From assembly GCA_020025635.1 (NCBI GenBank), contig JAHHRU010000012.1:11301-75300 (forward strand): a stretch of 64,000 nt of DNA, read 5' to 3'. Shown one piece after another: positions 57,546-64,000 of this stretch. The notes beneath the pieces were generated by a model. That model was not told where the DNA came from, made no database searches, and saw only the letters and a program-made list of their open reading frames with translations. The position numbers were made by a program, and so were the translations under genes. The stretch comes from Allofournierella sp. Its GTDB lineage: Bacteria > Bacillota > Clostridia > Oscillospirales > Ruminococcaceae. How positions within the stretch are numbered: position 1 is the first letter of the stretch; each line of letters opens with the position of its first letter.

Positions 57546-57574
57546 TTGAAAAGCGGATGCATTTGTGCTACCAT
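57546..57574 (+). promoter_or_regulatory. Probable promoter of the methyltransferase gene
   Basis: TTGAAA and TACCAT with a 17-nt spacer, about 100 nt before the start. Confidence 0.45.
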
Positions 57575-57672
57575 GTAGTTAGTTTAGACAAACCGCTCCG
57601 TCCGGCAGACCCGCAAAGCGGGGAGATGCGCCCTTTGCCGGATACGGGCATTTGCGTGAGGAGGCATGCCGC

Positions 57673-58521
57673 ATGAATAAAAACAAATTCCACATTGAAC
57701 AAAACACCCTTCAGGAAACCCTTGTCATCCCGTTGTATGCAAGGAAACTGTGCACACAGATCTTCCCTTCCATTTATTCCGACCCAAAAGCGGTGCAGCT
57801 CATGGACCAGCTGGACTATGATTTTTCCCTGATCGAAGGCAAAATGTCCGGCTTTATGCAGCGGTTCGGCGCGCTGGAGGTGGCCATGCGGCAGACCGAT
57901 CTTGCTTTTGAGGTGAAGGAATACCTGAAAAGCCACCCCAATGCCGCTGTGGTGAACCTGGGCTGCGGCCTGGACCAGACCGGCGAAGCCTGCGACAACG
58001 GCAGCTGCCGCATTTACAACATCGACCTGCCGGATGTGATTGCGGTGCGCAGTGAGCTCATTCCCGCCGCAGAGCGGGTGCAAAACATCGGCTGCGATTT
58101 GAAGGATACCGCCTGGTTCGATGAGATCGATGCCTCCGGCGGTGCGGTGCTTTTTGCGGCAGGCGTGTTCTATTATTTTGAAACCAAGGATGTACAGGCC
58201 CTTGTCAACCGGATGGCCCTGCAATTCCCCGGCGGAAAGCTGGTGTTTGACACCGCCGGGAAAACCGCCCTGAAAATGATGCTGAAAACCTGGATCAAGC
58301 AGGCGGGCATCCAGAAGGTGGATGCTTACTTCCACGTTGGCAGTCTGGAAAAGGATGTCCTGCCCTGGCTGAAAAACGCAAAGGCCTCTTCTCGGGGGTA
58401 TATGCTGGGCTATCAGAATCTGAAGGACCCCTGTGTTCCCCCGTTTTTCCGCCTGCTTTCCAAGGTAAGCGACAAGCAGCTGCACATGCAGATCCTGCGC
58501 TTTGATTTCCAGGCCCGCTGA
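57673..58521 (+). CDS. Class I SAM-dependent methyltransferase, TcmP/LCM (PPM1) type
   Basis: A 282-residue methyltransferase. The N-terminal helices (LYARKLCTQIFPSIYSDPKAV) and the SAM motif VVNLGCGLDQTGE, with NIDLPDV downstream, match the leucine carboxyl methyltransferase / TcmP polyketide O-methyltransferase family. FAAGVFYYFE is the post-I region. Members methylate carboxyl or phenolic oxygens of small molecules; no biosynthetic gene is adjacent to indicate which. The ATG at 57673 follows GAGGAGG at 8 nt. The DUF3592-like gene follows. Confidence 0.9.
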   Translation: MNKNKFHIEQNTLQETLVIPLYARKLCTQIFPSIYSDPKAVQLMDQLDYDFSLIEGKMSGFMQRFGALEVAMRQTDLAFEVKEYLKSHPNAAVVNLGCGLDQTGEACDNGSCRIYNIDLPDVIAVRSELIPAAERVQNIGCDLKDTAWFDEIDASGGAVLFAAGVFYYFETKDVQALVNRMALQFPGGKLVFDTAGKTALKMMLKTWIKQAGIQKVDAYFHVGSLEKDVLPWLKNAKASSRGYMLGYQNLKDPCVPPFFRLLSKVSDKQLHMQILRFDFQAR

Positions 58522-58588
58522 GGGCCCGGCCGGCCAAAGGGCTTTCAGCCCCCGATTTTTCATTCATCCGCAAAGGAGGAAAGCGGCA

Positions 58589-59005
58589 GTGGAACTGTTT
58601 TTGAAATCGCTCATCATCATTCCGATCGTTCTTTTCATCGTCACGGCGTGTCTCATCACAAGCTGCTCCCGCAAGCTGAAAACCTTCCGGGAATGCACCG
58701 GGACCATTGTTCGGTTCGATCACCAAAAGTACCGGCCGGGTTTTCATTCCGAGTCCCGCATCAATAAGATTCCCGTCGTTGCCTACACCGTAAACGGCAG
58801 GACCTACGAATTTTACAGCGACTATGTTTCTTCCTCCATGAAGGCGGGCCGGCAGCTGCGCCTTCTTTACCGTGAAGAGGACCCCGCAAAGGCAACGGTA
58901 AGGTCCCGCCTGTTTGTCGGCCCCATTGTTGCGGGCTCGCTTGCGCTGAGCTTTTCCATTGCCTATGTGGTGTGCATGGTGCTTTTGCACACCACGCTCC
59001 CCTGA
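58589..59005 (+). CDS. DUF3592 family membrane protein
   Basis: A 138-residue protein starting at a GTG with AAAGGAGG 9 nt upstream. It has one helix at about 6-25, an external beta-rich part with CTGTIVRFDHQKY and PVVAYTVNGRTYEFYS (the DUF3592 hallmark of a G-x-V strand and a VxYTVxGKxY strand), and a second helix at about 105-128. Function of the family is unknown. Same direction as the methyltransferase gene, 67 nt downstream. Confidence 0.75.
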   Translation: MELFLKSLIIIPIVLFIVTACLITSCSRKLKTFRECTGTIVRFDHQKYRPGFHSESRINKIPVVAYTVNGRTYEFYSDYVSSSMKAGRQLRLLYREEDPAKATVRSRLFVGPIVAGSLALSFSIAYVVCMVLLHTTLP

Positions 59006-59036
59006 TGCGCCGCAAAGCGGCAAAAAAGATCGTTTC

Positions 59037-59073
59037 AAAAAAGGGCCGCCCATTTGAAGGGGCGGCCCTTTTT
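59037..59073. terminator. Bidirectional terminator between the DUF3592 and leucine-rich-repeat genes
   Basis: GGGCCGCCC/GGGCGGCCC stem flanked by A6 and T5. Confidence 0.85.
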
Positions 59074-59077
59074 GCTG

Positions 59078-60262
59078 TCAGCGGGCCGTGCATGCCCTCT
59101 TGCCGGGCAGGATGCAGCCTTTGAAGGCATCTTTGCCGATCTGCGTGACCGTTTGGGGCACAAAATCGGCTTTCAGCTTTACACAGCCGTAAAACGCACA
59201 GCCGCCGATGGAGCGCACGGTTTTTGGCAGAAAAACCTTTTGCAGGCGGCGGCAGTCGGCAAAGGCGCTGTTTGCAATGCCAAGGCAGCCCCCGGGCAGC
59301 TTTGCCGCCGTGAGCTGTTCATCCGCCTCGATGACCCAGCCGCTCAGCTGCACAAGGCCGTTTTCCCCTTTGCTTTTTGCGGCGCAGCCTTCAAAGGCCC
59401 GGTAGGCAACGGCGGTCACTCCCTGGGGGATGGACAGCCTGCGAAGCCGCCCGCACCCATAAAACGCATGCCGCTCAATGGAAAGAAGGCTCTTTGGCAG
59501 CTCCACCCTTTCAAGGGCCGTGCAGCCGGCAAAGGTGTTTTCGCCCAGCACCCTCATCCCCTTGGGAAGCAAAACGGCTTTGAGGCTTTCGCAGCCGGAA
59601 AAAGCGCCGGCTCCCACCGTGCCCTGCTTTGGCAGGGTGATGCGTTCCAGGGTTTTGCAGCCTTCCAGCAGATTGCATGGGACCTTTTGCACCGATGCGG
59701 GGATGCGAAGCTCTTTGAGGGCTGCACAATTTCGAAAGGCAGAGGTGCCGAGGGCCCGAACCGAGTCCGGAATCTCCAGCGCCTCCAGCCCCCGGCATTC
59801 GGCAAAGGCACGGACGCCGATAAACGACAGGCTCTCTGGCAGCGTGATTTTTTTAAGGCAGGCACAGCCGCAGAAGATGCCGTCGCTCAGGGCTGTGAGC
59901 TTTTCGGGAAGGGTCACATTTTCAAGGCGGCAGCAGCCCCAAAAGGCATTGCGGCCGATCTGTGTGTCCGAACCGGAAAAGAGGATGCTTTTCAGCTGTG
60001 TGCAGTGAAAAAACGCGCAGTCCCCCACCGCTGTGACCCCGGCGGGAACGATCAGCTTTTCAAGGCGGGTGCATTTGAAAAAGGCATACTCCCGAATTTC
60101 TTTGAGCCCTTTCGGCAAAATCAGATTTTGAAGGCCCCGGCAGCCGGAAAACGCCCCCGCACCGATCACCGACACCTCTTCGGGCAGCACCACGTTTTCG
60201 TCTGTGCCCTGATACGCTTTCAGCACACCGTTTTCCACCCGAAACCCATTTTGAACGCTCAT
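59078..60262 (-). CDS. Leucine-rich repeat (BspA-like, LRR_5) protein
   Basis: A 394-residue protein made almost entirely of about 14 LRR_5 repeats of 23 residues, with the pattern F-x-x-C-x-x-L-x-x-[VI]-x-[LI]-P-x-x-[VL]. These form a curved solenoid for protein binding. BspA-like proteins are typically secreted adhesins, but this one has no signal peptide, no membrane helix and no wall anchor, so it is probably cytoplasmic. Nearly every repeat keeps a cysteine (FxxC), giving an unusual cysteine content for a surface protein but fine inside the cell. Flanked by its own promoter and terminator. Confidence 0.9.
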   Translation of the reverse strand: MSVQNGFRVENGVLKAYQGTDENVVLPEEVSVIGAGAFSGCRGLQNLILPKGLKEIREYAFFKCTRLEKLIVPAGVTAVGDCAFFHCTQLKSILFSGSDTQIGRNAFWGCCRLENVTLPEKLTALSDGIFCGCACLKKITLPESLSFIGVRAFAECRGLEALEIPDSVRALGTSAFRNCAALKELRIPASVQKVPCNLLEGCKTLERITLPKQGTVGAGAFSGCESLKAVLLPKGMRVLGENTFAGCTALERVELPKSLLSIERHAFYGCGRLRRLSIPQGVTAVAYRAFEGCAAKSKGENGLVQLSGWVIEADEQLTAAKLPGGCLGIANSAFADCRRLQKVFLPKTVRSIGGCAFYGCVKLKADFVPQTVTQIGKDAFKGCILPGKRACTAR

Positions 60263-60329
60263 ACACGACCTCTCCTGTTTTTCAAATCAGCACGGCAGCG
60301 GCCTTTGGCTTTTTCCTGCCGGCAGGGGT

Positions 60330-60358
60330 ATTCTACCGCTGCATTCCGGGGCCGTCAA
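60330..60358 (-). promoter_or_regulatory. Promoter of the LRR gene
   Basis: TTGACG (60358-60353) and TAGAAT (60335-60330) with a 17-nt spacer on the minus strand. Confidence 0.6.
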
Positions 60359-60595
60359 TCCACGCCGATTTTCAAGACCCTGCGTGTTTTTCAAGACGTC
60401 TGCCCGGTTTTCGGGCAATGTATCCCGCCGGATGCGCCACGTCCTCACAGCAAAAAATATTTTTTTGAAAGCGGTTTTCGGCCCTTTTGAAAAAATTTTT
60501 GAATTTGTGAAAAAAAGAGGGACGTCTTTCAAAAGGCGGCAGGACCTTGCCCAAAACACGGGATACGCTGGCATTTTCGGGCTGGTATCTGCGGT

Positions 60596-60624
60596 TTGCA
60601 TTCAAAACGGCGCTGTGTTACAGT
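60596..60624 (+). promoter_or_regulatory. Probable promoter of the acidic duplicated protein gene
   Basis: TTGCAT and TACAGT with a 17-nt spacer, about 100 nt before the start codon. Confidence 0.5.
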
Positions 60625-60725
60625 GTGGGTGCCGCGGGGTTTTGGGCGTTTGCAACAGGCCGCACCACGCAGCTTTTTTCCATGAAAGAACCCACACAAA
60701 ATGAGAGAAACGAGGTCTGCACATC

Positions 60726-62309
60726 ATGAACACAGCAACCAGCACCGAACGAAACGACGGCACCCTGATTTCCCAAATCTGTTCTGCATTTTCAGCAGTG
60801 GTCCAGGATGGACAGTATCTTTTGTCCCGATCCTTTCCGCTTTGCCTGCACGGGCTTTTCAACACCGGAAAGCAAAACCTTCTGCTGGAACTGCGCATCA
60901 CCGAGGAGGACCGGTGGGCAAGGCTGGATCTGGACACCGGCATCAGCTGCCTGCCCGGCTGCAAAACCCGCTTTCACAGCTGCTTTGGCCGGATCTGCCA
61001 ATATTCGCCTGTATATCGAAAAGGCACCTACTGGCTGGATGAAAAAAACCGGGTGCATCTGAGCATCTCCCTTTTACTGGGCCGGATCTTGGCCCAGCCG
61101 GACTGTTTGAAACACGAGCTGGACGAGCTCAACCGCACCCGCAAGCTCTTTGATTTTGAGCTTCGGAAGATCTGCTCCGGGCAGCTTTTGAATTTTGCCA
61201 AAAGTGTCGTTCTTCCGGACAAATGCCGCTTTTTTGGCTGCGGCGATGATGAAAGCTCCACCGGCATGAAACAGCAGCTGGCACGTTTCTTTGCGGCGTT
61301 TGACTGCATCGGCCTGCGTGAAAAATTCTGCGGTGAAAACAACAGCGCTTTCCGGGCGCTGATCCAGCCGGAGGATCTGCCTGTCCCGCTCACACTGGAT
61401 CTGCGCCCGGATGCGGGCCGCCGGGTCCTGGTGGATCTGGCCCTGCCGCTTCCCATGGCCGCAGACACCGCACCGGTTTTATACAGCGGCTTCAACCAGA
61501 TCTATCAAAACTCCCGTTTCTGGCATCTGGGCTCCTTTTTTGTGGACGAAAACGGCTCTGCCGTGCTGCGGGTGGTGCTCACCTTTGACAAGCTTTTCCA
61601 GGACCCGCAGGTTTTGGATGAGGTCATTGCCGAAAGCCAGCGCCTGGCCGAGGTTTTTTATCCCATGCTCGCCCCCCTTGCAAAGGGCCAGCTGCTGCCC
61701 TGGTACGGCTTTGACACCGCCCGCTATGAAGATTTGTGGGAGCACCAGCCGTTTGCCCGCTATGAGGATCTGCATCAGCCCCCAAAGGGCCCTGATTTTT
61801 CAGAGGATTGCTCAGAGGAGCTGCTGGACGAGGAGCTTGAGGCGGATCTTGAGGATCTGTTCCGGGAGCAGGCCGGCACCCCGGAGCAGGACACCGGCGA
61901 AGCGCCGCTTGCTTCCATGCACACCGTGTTTTGCTCAAAAGACCTGCTGCCAAAAGCCGAAACACCCGATGCCCCCGATGAGGAGGAGCCAGACTGGGAC
62001 GGGTATCAGCTGGAAGATTTTGAAGAGGAGGACTGCAGCGATTTTTCCGACGGCTTTTTCCTGAACGATCTGTTCGAAGGTGAGGAGCCGGATGATGACA
62101 GCACCGACCCGCAAGAGGATGAGGAGGACGAGGACGGGATGAGCTGGGACCAGTTCTGTGACGAGCTGGAACAGCTTTTTGACGAGGAGCCCTTTGACGA
62201 GGCTTCCCCTTTGTGCCCGGGCGAAACCGACAGCTGCAATATCTTTTTGGACAGTTCCGACGACACCTTTTCCGGCAGCCGGATGGAAGTGTGCAGCTTC
62301 CGGCTTTGA
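60726..62309 (+). CDS. Unrecognised protein with two similar N-terminal domains and a long acidic tail
   Basis: A 527-residue soluble protein; I recognise no family. Residues about 25-145 and 225-330 look like two copies of one fold: each has a strand-rich part, then TYWLDEKNRVHLSISLLLGR / SFFVDENGSAVLRVVLTFDK, then a helix (PDCLKHELDEL / PQVLDEVIAES). The pattern is reminiscent of YbjN or secretion-chaperone folds. Residues 365-515 are strongly acidic and rich in Asp, Glu, Ser and Phe (EELEADLEDLF, EEPDWDGYQLEDFEEED, DEDGMSWDQFCDELEQ), probably disordered and suited to binding basic partners. No signal peptide or helix. The ATG used lies after CGAGG. It precedes the protease gene but has its own terminator. 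Confidence 0.7.
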   Translation: MNTATSTERNDGTLISQICSAFSAVVQDGQYLLSRSFPLCLHGLFNTGKQNLLLELRITEEDRWARLDLDTGISCLPGCKTRFHSCFGRICQYSPVYRKGTYWLDEKNRVHLSISLLLGRILAQPDCLKHELDELNRTRKLFDFELRKICSGQLLNFAKSVVLPDKCRFFGCGDDESSTGMKQQLARFFAAFDCIGLREKFCGENNSAFRALIQPEDLPVPLTLDLRPDAGRRVLVDLALPLPMAADTAPVLYSGFNQIYQNSRFWHLGSFFVDENGSAVLRVVLTFDKLFQDPQVLDEVIAESQRLAEVFYPMLAPLAKGQLLPWYGFDTARYEDLWEHQPFARYEDLHQPPKGPDFSEDCSEELLDEELEADLEDLFREQAGTPEQDTGEAPLASMHTVFCSKDLLPKAETPDAPDEEEPDWDGYQLEDFEEEDCSDFSDGFFLNDLFEGEEPDDDSTDPQEDEEDEDGMSWDQFCDELEQLFDEEPFDEASPLCPGETDSCNIFLDSSDDTFSGSRMEVCSFRL

Positions 62310-62326
62310 GGATAAAAAACCGTGAT

Positions 62327-62372
62327 CAAAAATGTGCGCCGCAGGATTTTCTTCTGCAGCGCACATTTTGTT
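62327..62372 (+). terminator. Terminator of the acidic protein gene
   Basis: AAAATGTGCGC-C-GCAG / CTGC-A-GCGCACATTTT stem followed by GTTTG. Confidence 0.75.
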
Positions 62373-62490
62373 TGAAAAAGCCCCCATCTTCGGCCTGTGC
62401 GCACAGCCTGCCTGCAAAAAGCAGCGGGGCAGCGGGGGCGTTCCTGCCGATTTTTTTCGCCGGGCGGTGGCTGTATCTTTGAAAAGACAC

Positions 62491-62519
62491 TTTAAAAATG
62501 CGCCATTTTATGATATATT
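62491..62519 (+). promoter_or_regulatory. Promoter of the IdeS-like protease gene
   Basis: TTTAAA and TATATT with a 17-nt spacer in a sharply AT-rich segment, about 57 nt before the start. Confidence 0.55.
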
Positions 62520-62575
62520 AATTGAGTATGCCTTCGAGATTTCTAAAAACAGACAAATAAAAGGGAATTGCATTT

Positions 62576-64000
62576 ATGAAAAAACGTTTCTTTGCCGGGG
62601 TCCTGGCGTTCTGCCTGGCCCTGACGCTCCTGCCGGTCAGCGGACTGGCTTTGGGAACAGACGCAGCTTTGCCGGATCAGCCGGCCGGGGCTCCCAATGT
62701 TGACAGTTTTCATTCAAACGCGGATTTCAAGCCCTTTGATCCCGGATACCCGGAAAAAGATAAATACGGCGACTATATCCTGCGTGTGCCGGAGCTGAAA
62801 GGCCGCCTGACCTTCTCTGCCGACAGCCAGAATCGGGTCACCGGCACCTTGTTTGCGCCCGGTGTTTCCAGAGACAAGGGCTGGAAGAACGCCACCAAGG
62901 AATGGGGCCATCGTGACTCCGGCCTGTGCTTTGCGGCCGCCAGCTCCAACCTGATCGCCTGGTATCTGCAGCGGTACAAAGAGCTGAACCCGCAGGATAC
63001 CCAGGATTTTGAAACCCACGAAGAACAAATATTCGAACACTTCCGAAAGGGATGGGATCCGGACACCGGCGGCGACCCCAAAGAGGCCCTCAGCTGGTAT
63101 TTTACGGGCAAATTCCCCAGCGGACAAGACCACCCCAGCAACAACACCCATCTGACCGGCAAAGAACCGGGCGGCTATCTGTTCGGCAAGCTGCCCCACA
63201 ACCGCGGCGAACGCCTGCCCTGGGCCATGGTTTCCCTTGACTGGGATCCCAAGGAGGAGTTCGAGGTTTTCGGCGCATACCGCGACCACAAGTTCCCCTT
63301 TATCGAGGAAGTGGGCGGCCTTTACTCAAACGGCTCCTTCAGCACGTTGGAGCGTTTTTCCAAGCACATCCTTCGGCAGCTGCACTACGGCGCCAGCATC
63401 CTCTCCATCATTCCCGAATCGGTCATGGCCCCCAGCGGCCATGCCATCACGCTTTGGGGCGCTGATTACGATGTGAAAAGCGGCCTGGTCACCCGGATCT
63501 ATGTGACCGATTCGGACGATGGTGTCGATGTGGGGCTGTTCCCTGTGAACATCATCAAAAACAGGAACAACGACGGGTTCCGCATGGAAAGCTATCCCTA
63601 TCACCCGCCCTTCAATACGCCCCCGAAATTCACCCTGATCCGGGATTCCCTTCTGATGTACGCCCCCGACGTGGTGCGTGCCGACCAGGAATACACCGGC
63701 ACCAATGCGGTGATCGACGCCCTGCACCCGAGCTTTGACGGCTCCAGTGTGAAGATCCAGGCGGCCGGCATCGACGGGCAGTCTCTTGAATACGGATATT
63801 CCTATGACACAAACCCGAAAAATGTGGTTTACTGGCAGAGCGACAGCTCTTTTGATTCTCTTGAGCCCGGCGAATACTACTTCTTTGCCCGTGTGAAGGA
63901 AAACAGCGAACACGCTGCGGGCGGCGTATCTGACCCAATGCCCTTCCTGGTAAAGGACCCCACCCCGCCGGACAACAGCGGCTCGGAGGGTGACAACAGC
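62576..64000 (+). CDS. Secreted IdeS/Mac-like cysteine protease (partial, C-terminus outside window)
   Basis: The first 475 codons of a secreted protein. A signal peptide (MKKRFF, then a hydrophobic core to about residue 25) is followed by a papain-like domain resembling peptidase family C66 (IdeS, the IgG endopeptidase of Streptococcus pyogenes). K108 lies exactly ten residues before C118 (ATKEW...GLCFAAASSN), as K84 and C94 do in IdeS; H289 in GHAITLWGADYD and D312/D314 in IYVTDSDD match the IdeS NHVINLWGADFD and IYVTDSD blocks almost word for word. Middle loops differ. After about residue 345 comes an Ig-like or fibronectin-like region and a DPTPPDNSGSEG linker running off the edge, so more domains or a wall anchor may follow. 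AAAGGG precedes the ATG. It probably cleaves a host protein such as an immunoglobulin; the substrate is inference. Confidence 0.85.
   Translation, partial: MKKRFFAGVLAFCLALTLLPVSGLALGTDAALPDQPAGAPNVDSFHSNADFKPFDPGYPEKDKYGDYILRVPELKGRLTFSADSQNRVTGTLFAPGVSRDKGWKNATKEWGHRDSGLCFAAASSNLIAWYLQRYKELNPQDTQDFETHEEQIFEHFRKGWDPDTGGDPKEALSWYFTGKFPSGQDHPSNNTHLTGKEPGGYLFGKLPHNRGERLPWAMVSLDWDPKEEFEVFGAYRDHKFPFIEEVGGLYSNGSFSTLERFSKHILRQLHYGASILSIIPESVMAPSGHAITLWGADYDVKSGLVTRIYVTDSDDGVDVGLFPVNIIKNRNNDGFRMESYPYHPPFNTPPKFTLIRDSLLMYAPDVVRADQEYTGTNAVIDALHPSFDGSSVKIQAAGIDGQSLEYGYSYDTNPKNVVYWQSDSSFDSLEPGEYYFFARVKENSEHAAGGVSDPMPFLVKDPTPPDNSGSEGDNS

Larger units (their letters stand above)
60263..60725. other. Gene-free divergent region between LRR gene and the acidic protein gene
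   Basis: 463 bp without a convincing gene. It carries the promoter of the LRR gene (60330-60358) and of the following plus-strand gene (60596-60624), and a central AT-rich block (about 60440-60515) with runs of A and T. A frame on the minus strand through this block (60287-60601) looks non-coding. Confidence 0.5.

Noticed and set aside
59078..60262. Repeat array resembling CRISPR or tandem DNA repeats
   Set aside because: The periodicity is at protein level (23-residue LRR units) with diverged DNA, not identical direct repeats with spacers.
1..64000. Prophage, integrative element or IS insertion
   Set aside because: No integrase, transposase, phage structural gene, conjugation gene or tRNA attachment site was recognised on either strand.

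Overview
The window looks like the chromosome of a GC-rich, low-complexity-envelope Gram-positive anaerobe, most likely a gut member of the Oscillospiraceae/Ruminococcaceae (Gemmiger, Subdoligranulum or Faecalibacterium type). The reasons are strong AGGAGG ribosome-binding sites, sigma-A promoters with clean TTGACA-17-TATAAT spacing, the Firmicute order rimP-nusA-rnpM-rplGA-infB-rbfA-nrnA-truB-ribF followed by rpsO-pnp, a single-chain glycyl-tRNA synthetase, and LrgAB, AzlCD and YitT family proteins. The assignment is inference; no 16S or other taxonomic marker lies in the window. No tRNA, rRNA, CRISPR array, phage gene or insertion sequence was recognised.

Layout. 1-4.1 kb: a PadR regulator cut by the window edge, then a carbohydrate-acid island (DASS/SLC13 anion transporter, enolase-superfamily acid-sugar dehydratase, FCD-type GntR regulator) flanked by two near-identical terminators. 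4.1-11.8 kb: GtrA membrane protein and cyclophilin, a membrane protein with an acidic tail, a dTDP-rhamnose operon (GT2 glycosyltransferase, rmlA, rmlD, rmlB, no rmlC), and an ECF sigma/anti-sigma pair. 11.9-22.7 kb: the conserved translation/RNA-metabolism block from pnp to rimP, all on the minus strand. 22.7-29.6 kb: acyltransferase, M29 aminopeptidase, LrgAB, GlyQS, PHP phosphatase, SGNH hydrolase. 29.7-34.6 kb: XRE regulator with a divergent NSS transporter, YitT protein, MATE pump with an attenuator-like leader. 34.7-42 kb: a heparinase II/III-like protein, then an FtsX-type ABC transporter next to a two-component system. 42.3-47.4 kb: an HxlR-controlled xenobiotic-response group (nitroreductase, short UvrA paralogue, VOC protein, DUF2871 protein, EamA exporter).

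47.9-55.5 kb holds the most unusual metabolic locus: two adjacent divergent NCS2-like permeases, an iron-sulfur-flavoprotein-like reductase, a small TIGR03792-like barrel protein, an SDR, a RibD_C-like reductase, an opposed ROK repressor and a MIF-type tautomerase. Together these read as uptake plus reductive or isomerising processing of a small, probably cyclic, unsaturated compound; the substrate cannot be read from sequence.

55.6-64 kb: AzlCD exporter, two small membrane proteins, a TcmP/LCM-type methyltransferase, a leucine-rich-repeat protein without signal peptide, an unrecognised acidic protein with an apparent internal duplication, and at the right edge a secreted IdeS/Mac-like cysteine protease. 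That last gene keeps the Lys-x9-Cys and His...Asp catalytic signature of the streptococcal IgG endopeptidase and runs off the window. It and the 47.9-55.5 kb cluster are the two loci most worth following up.
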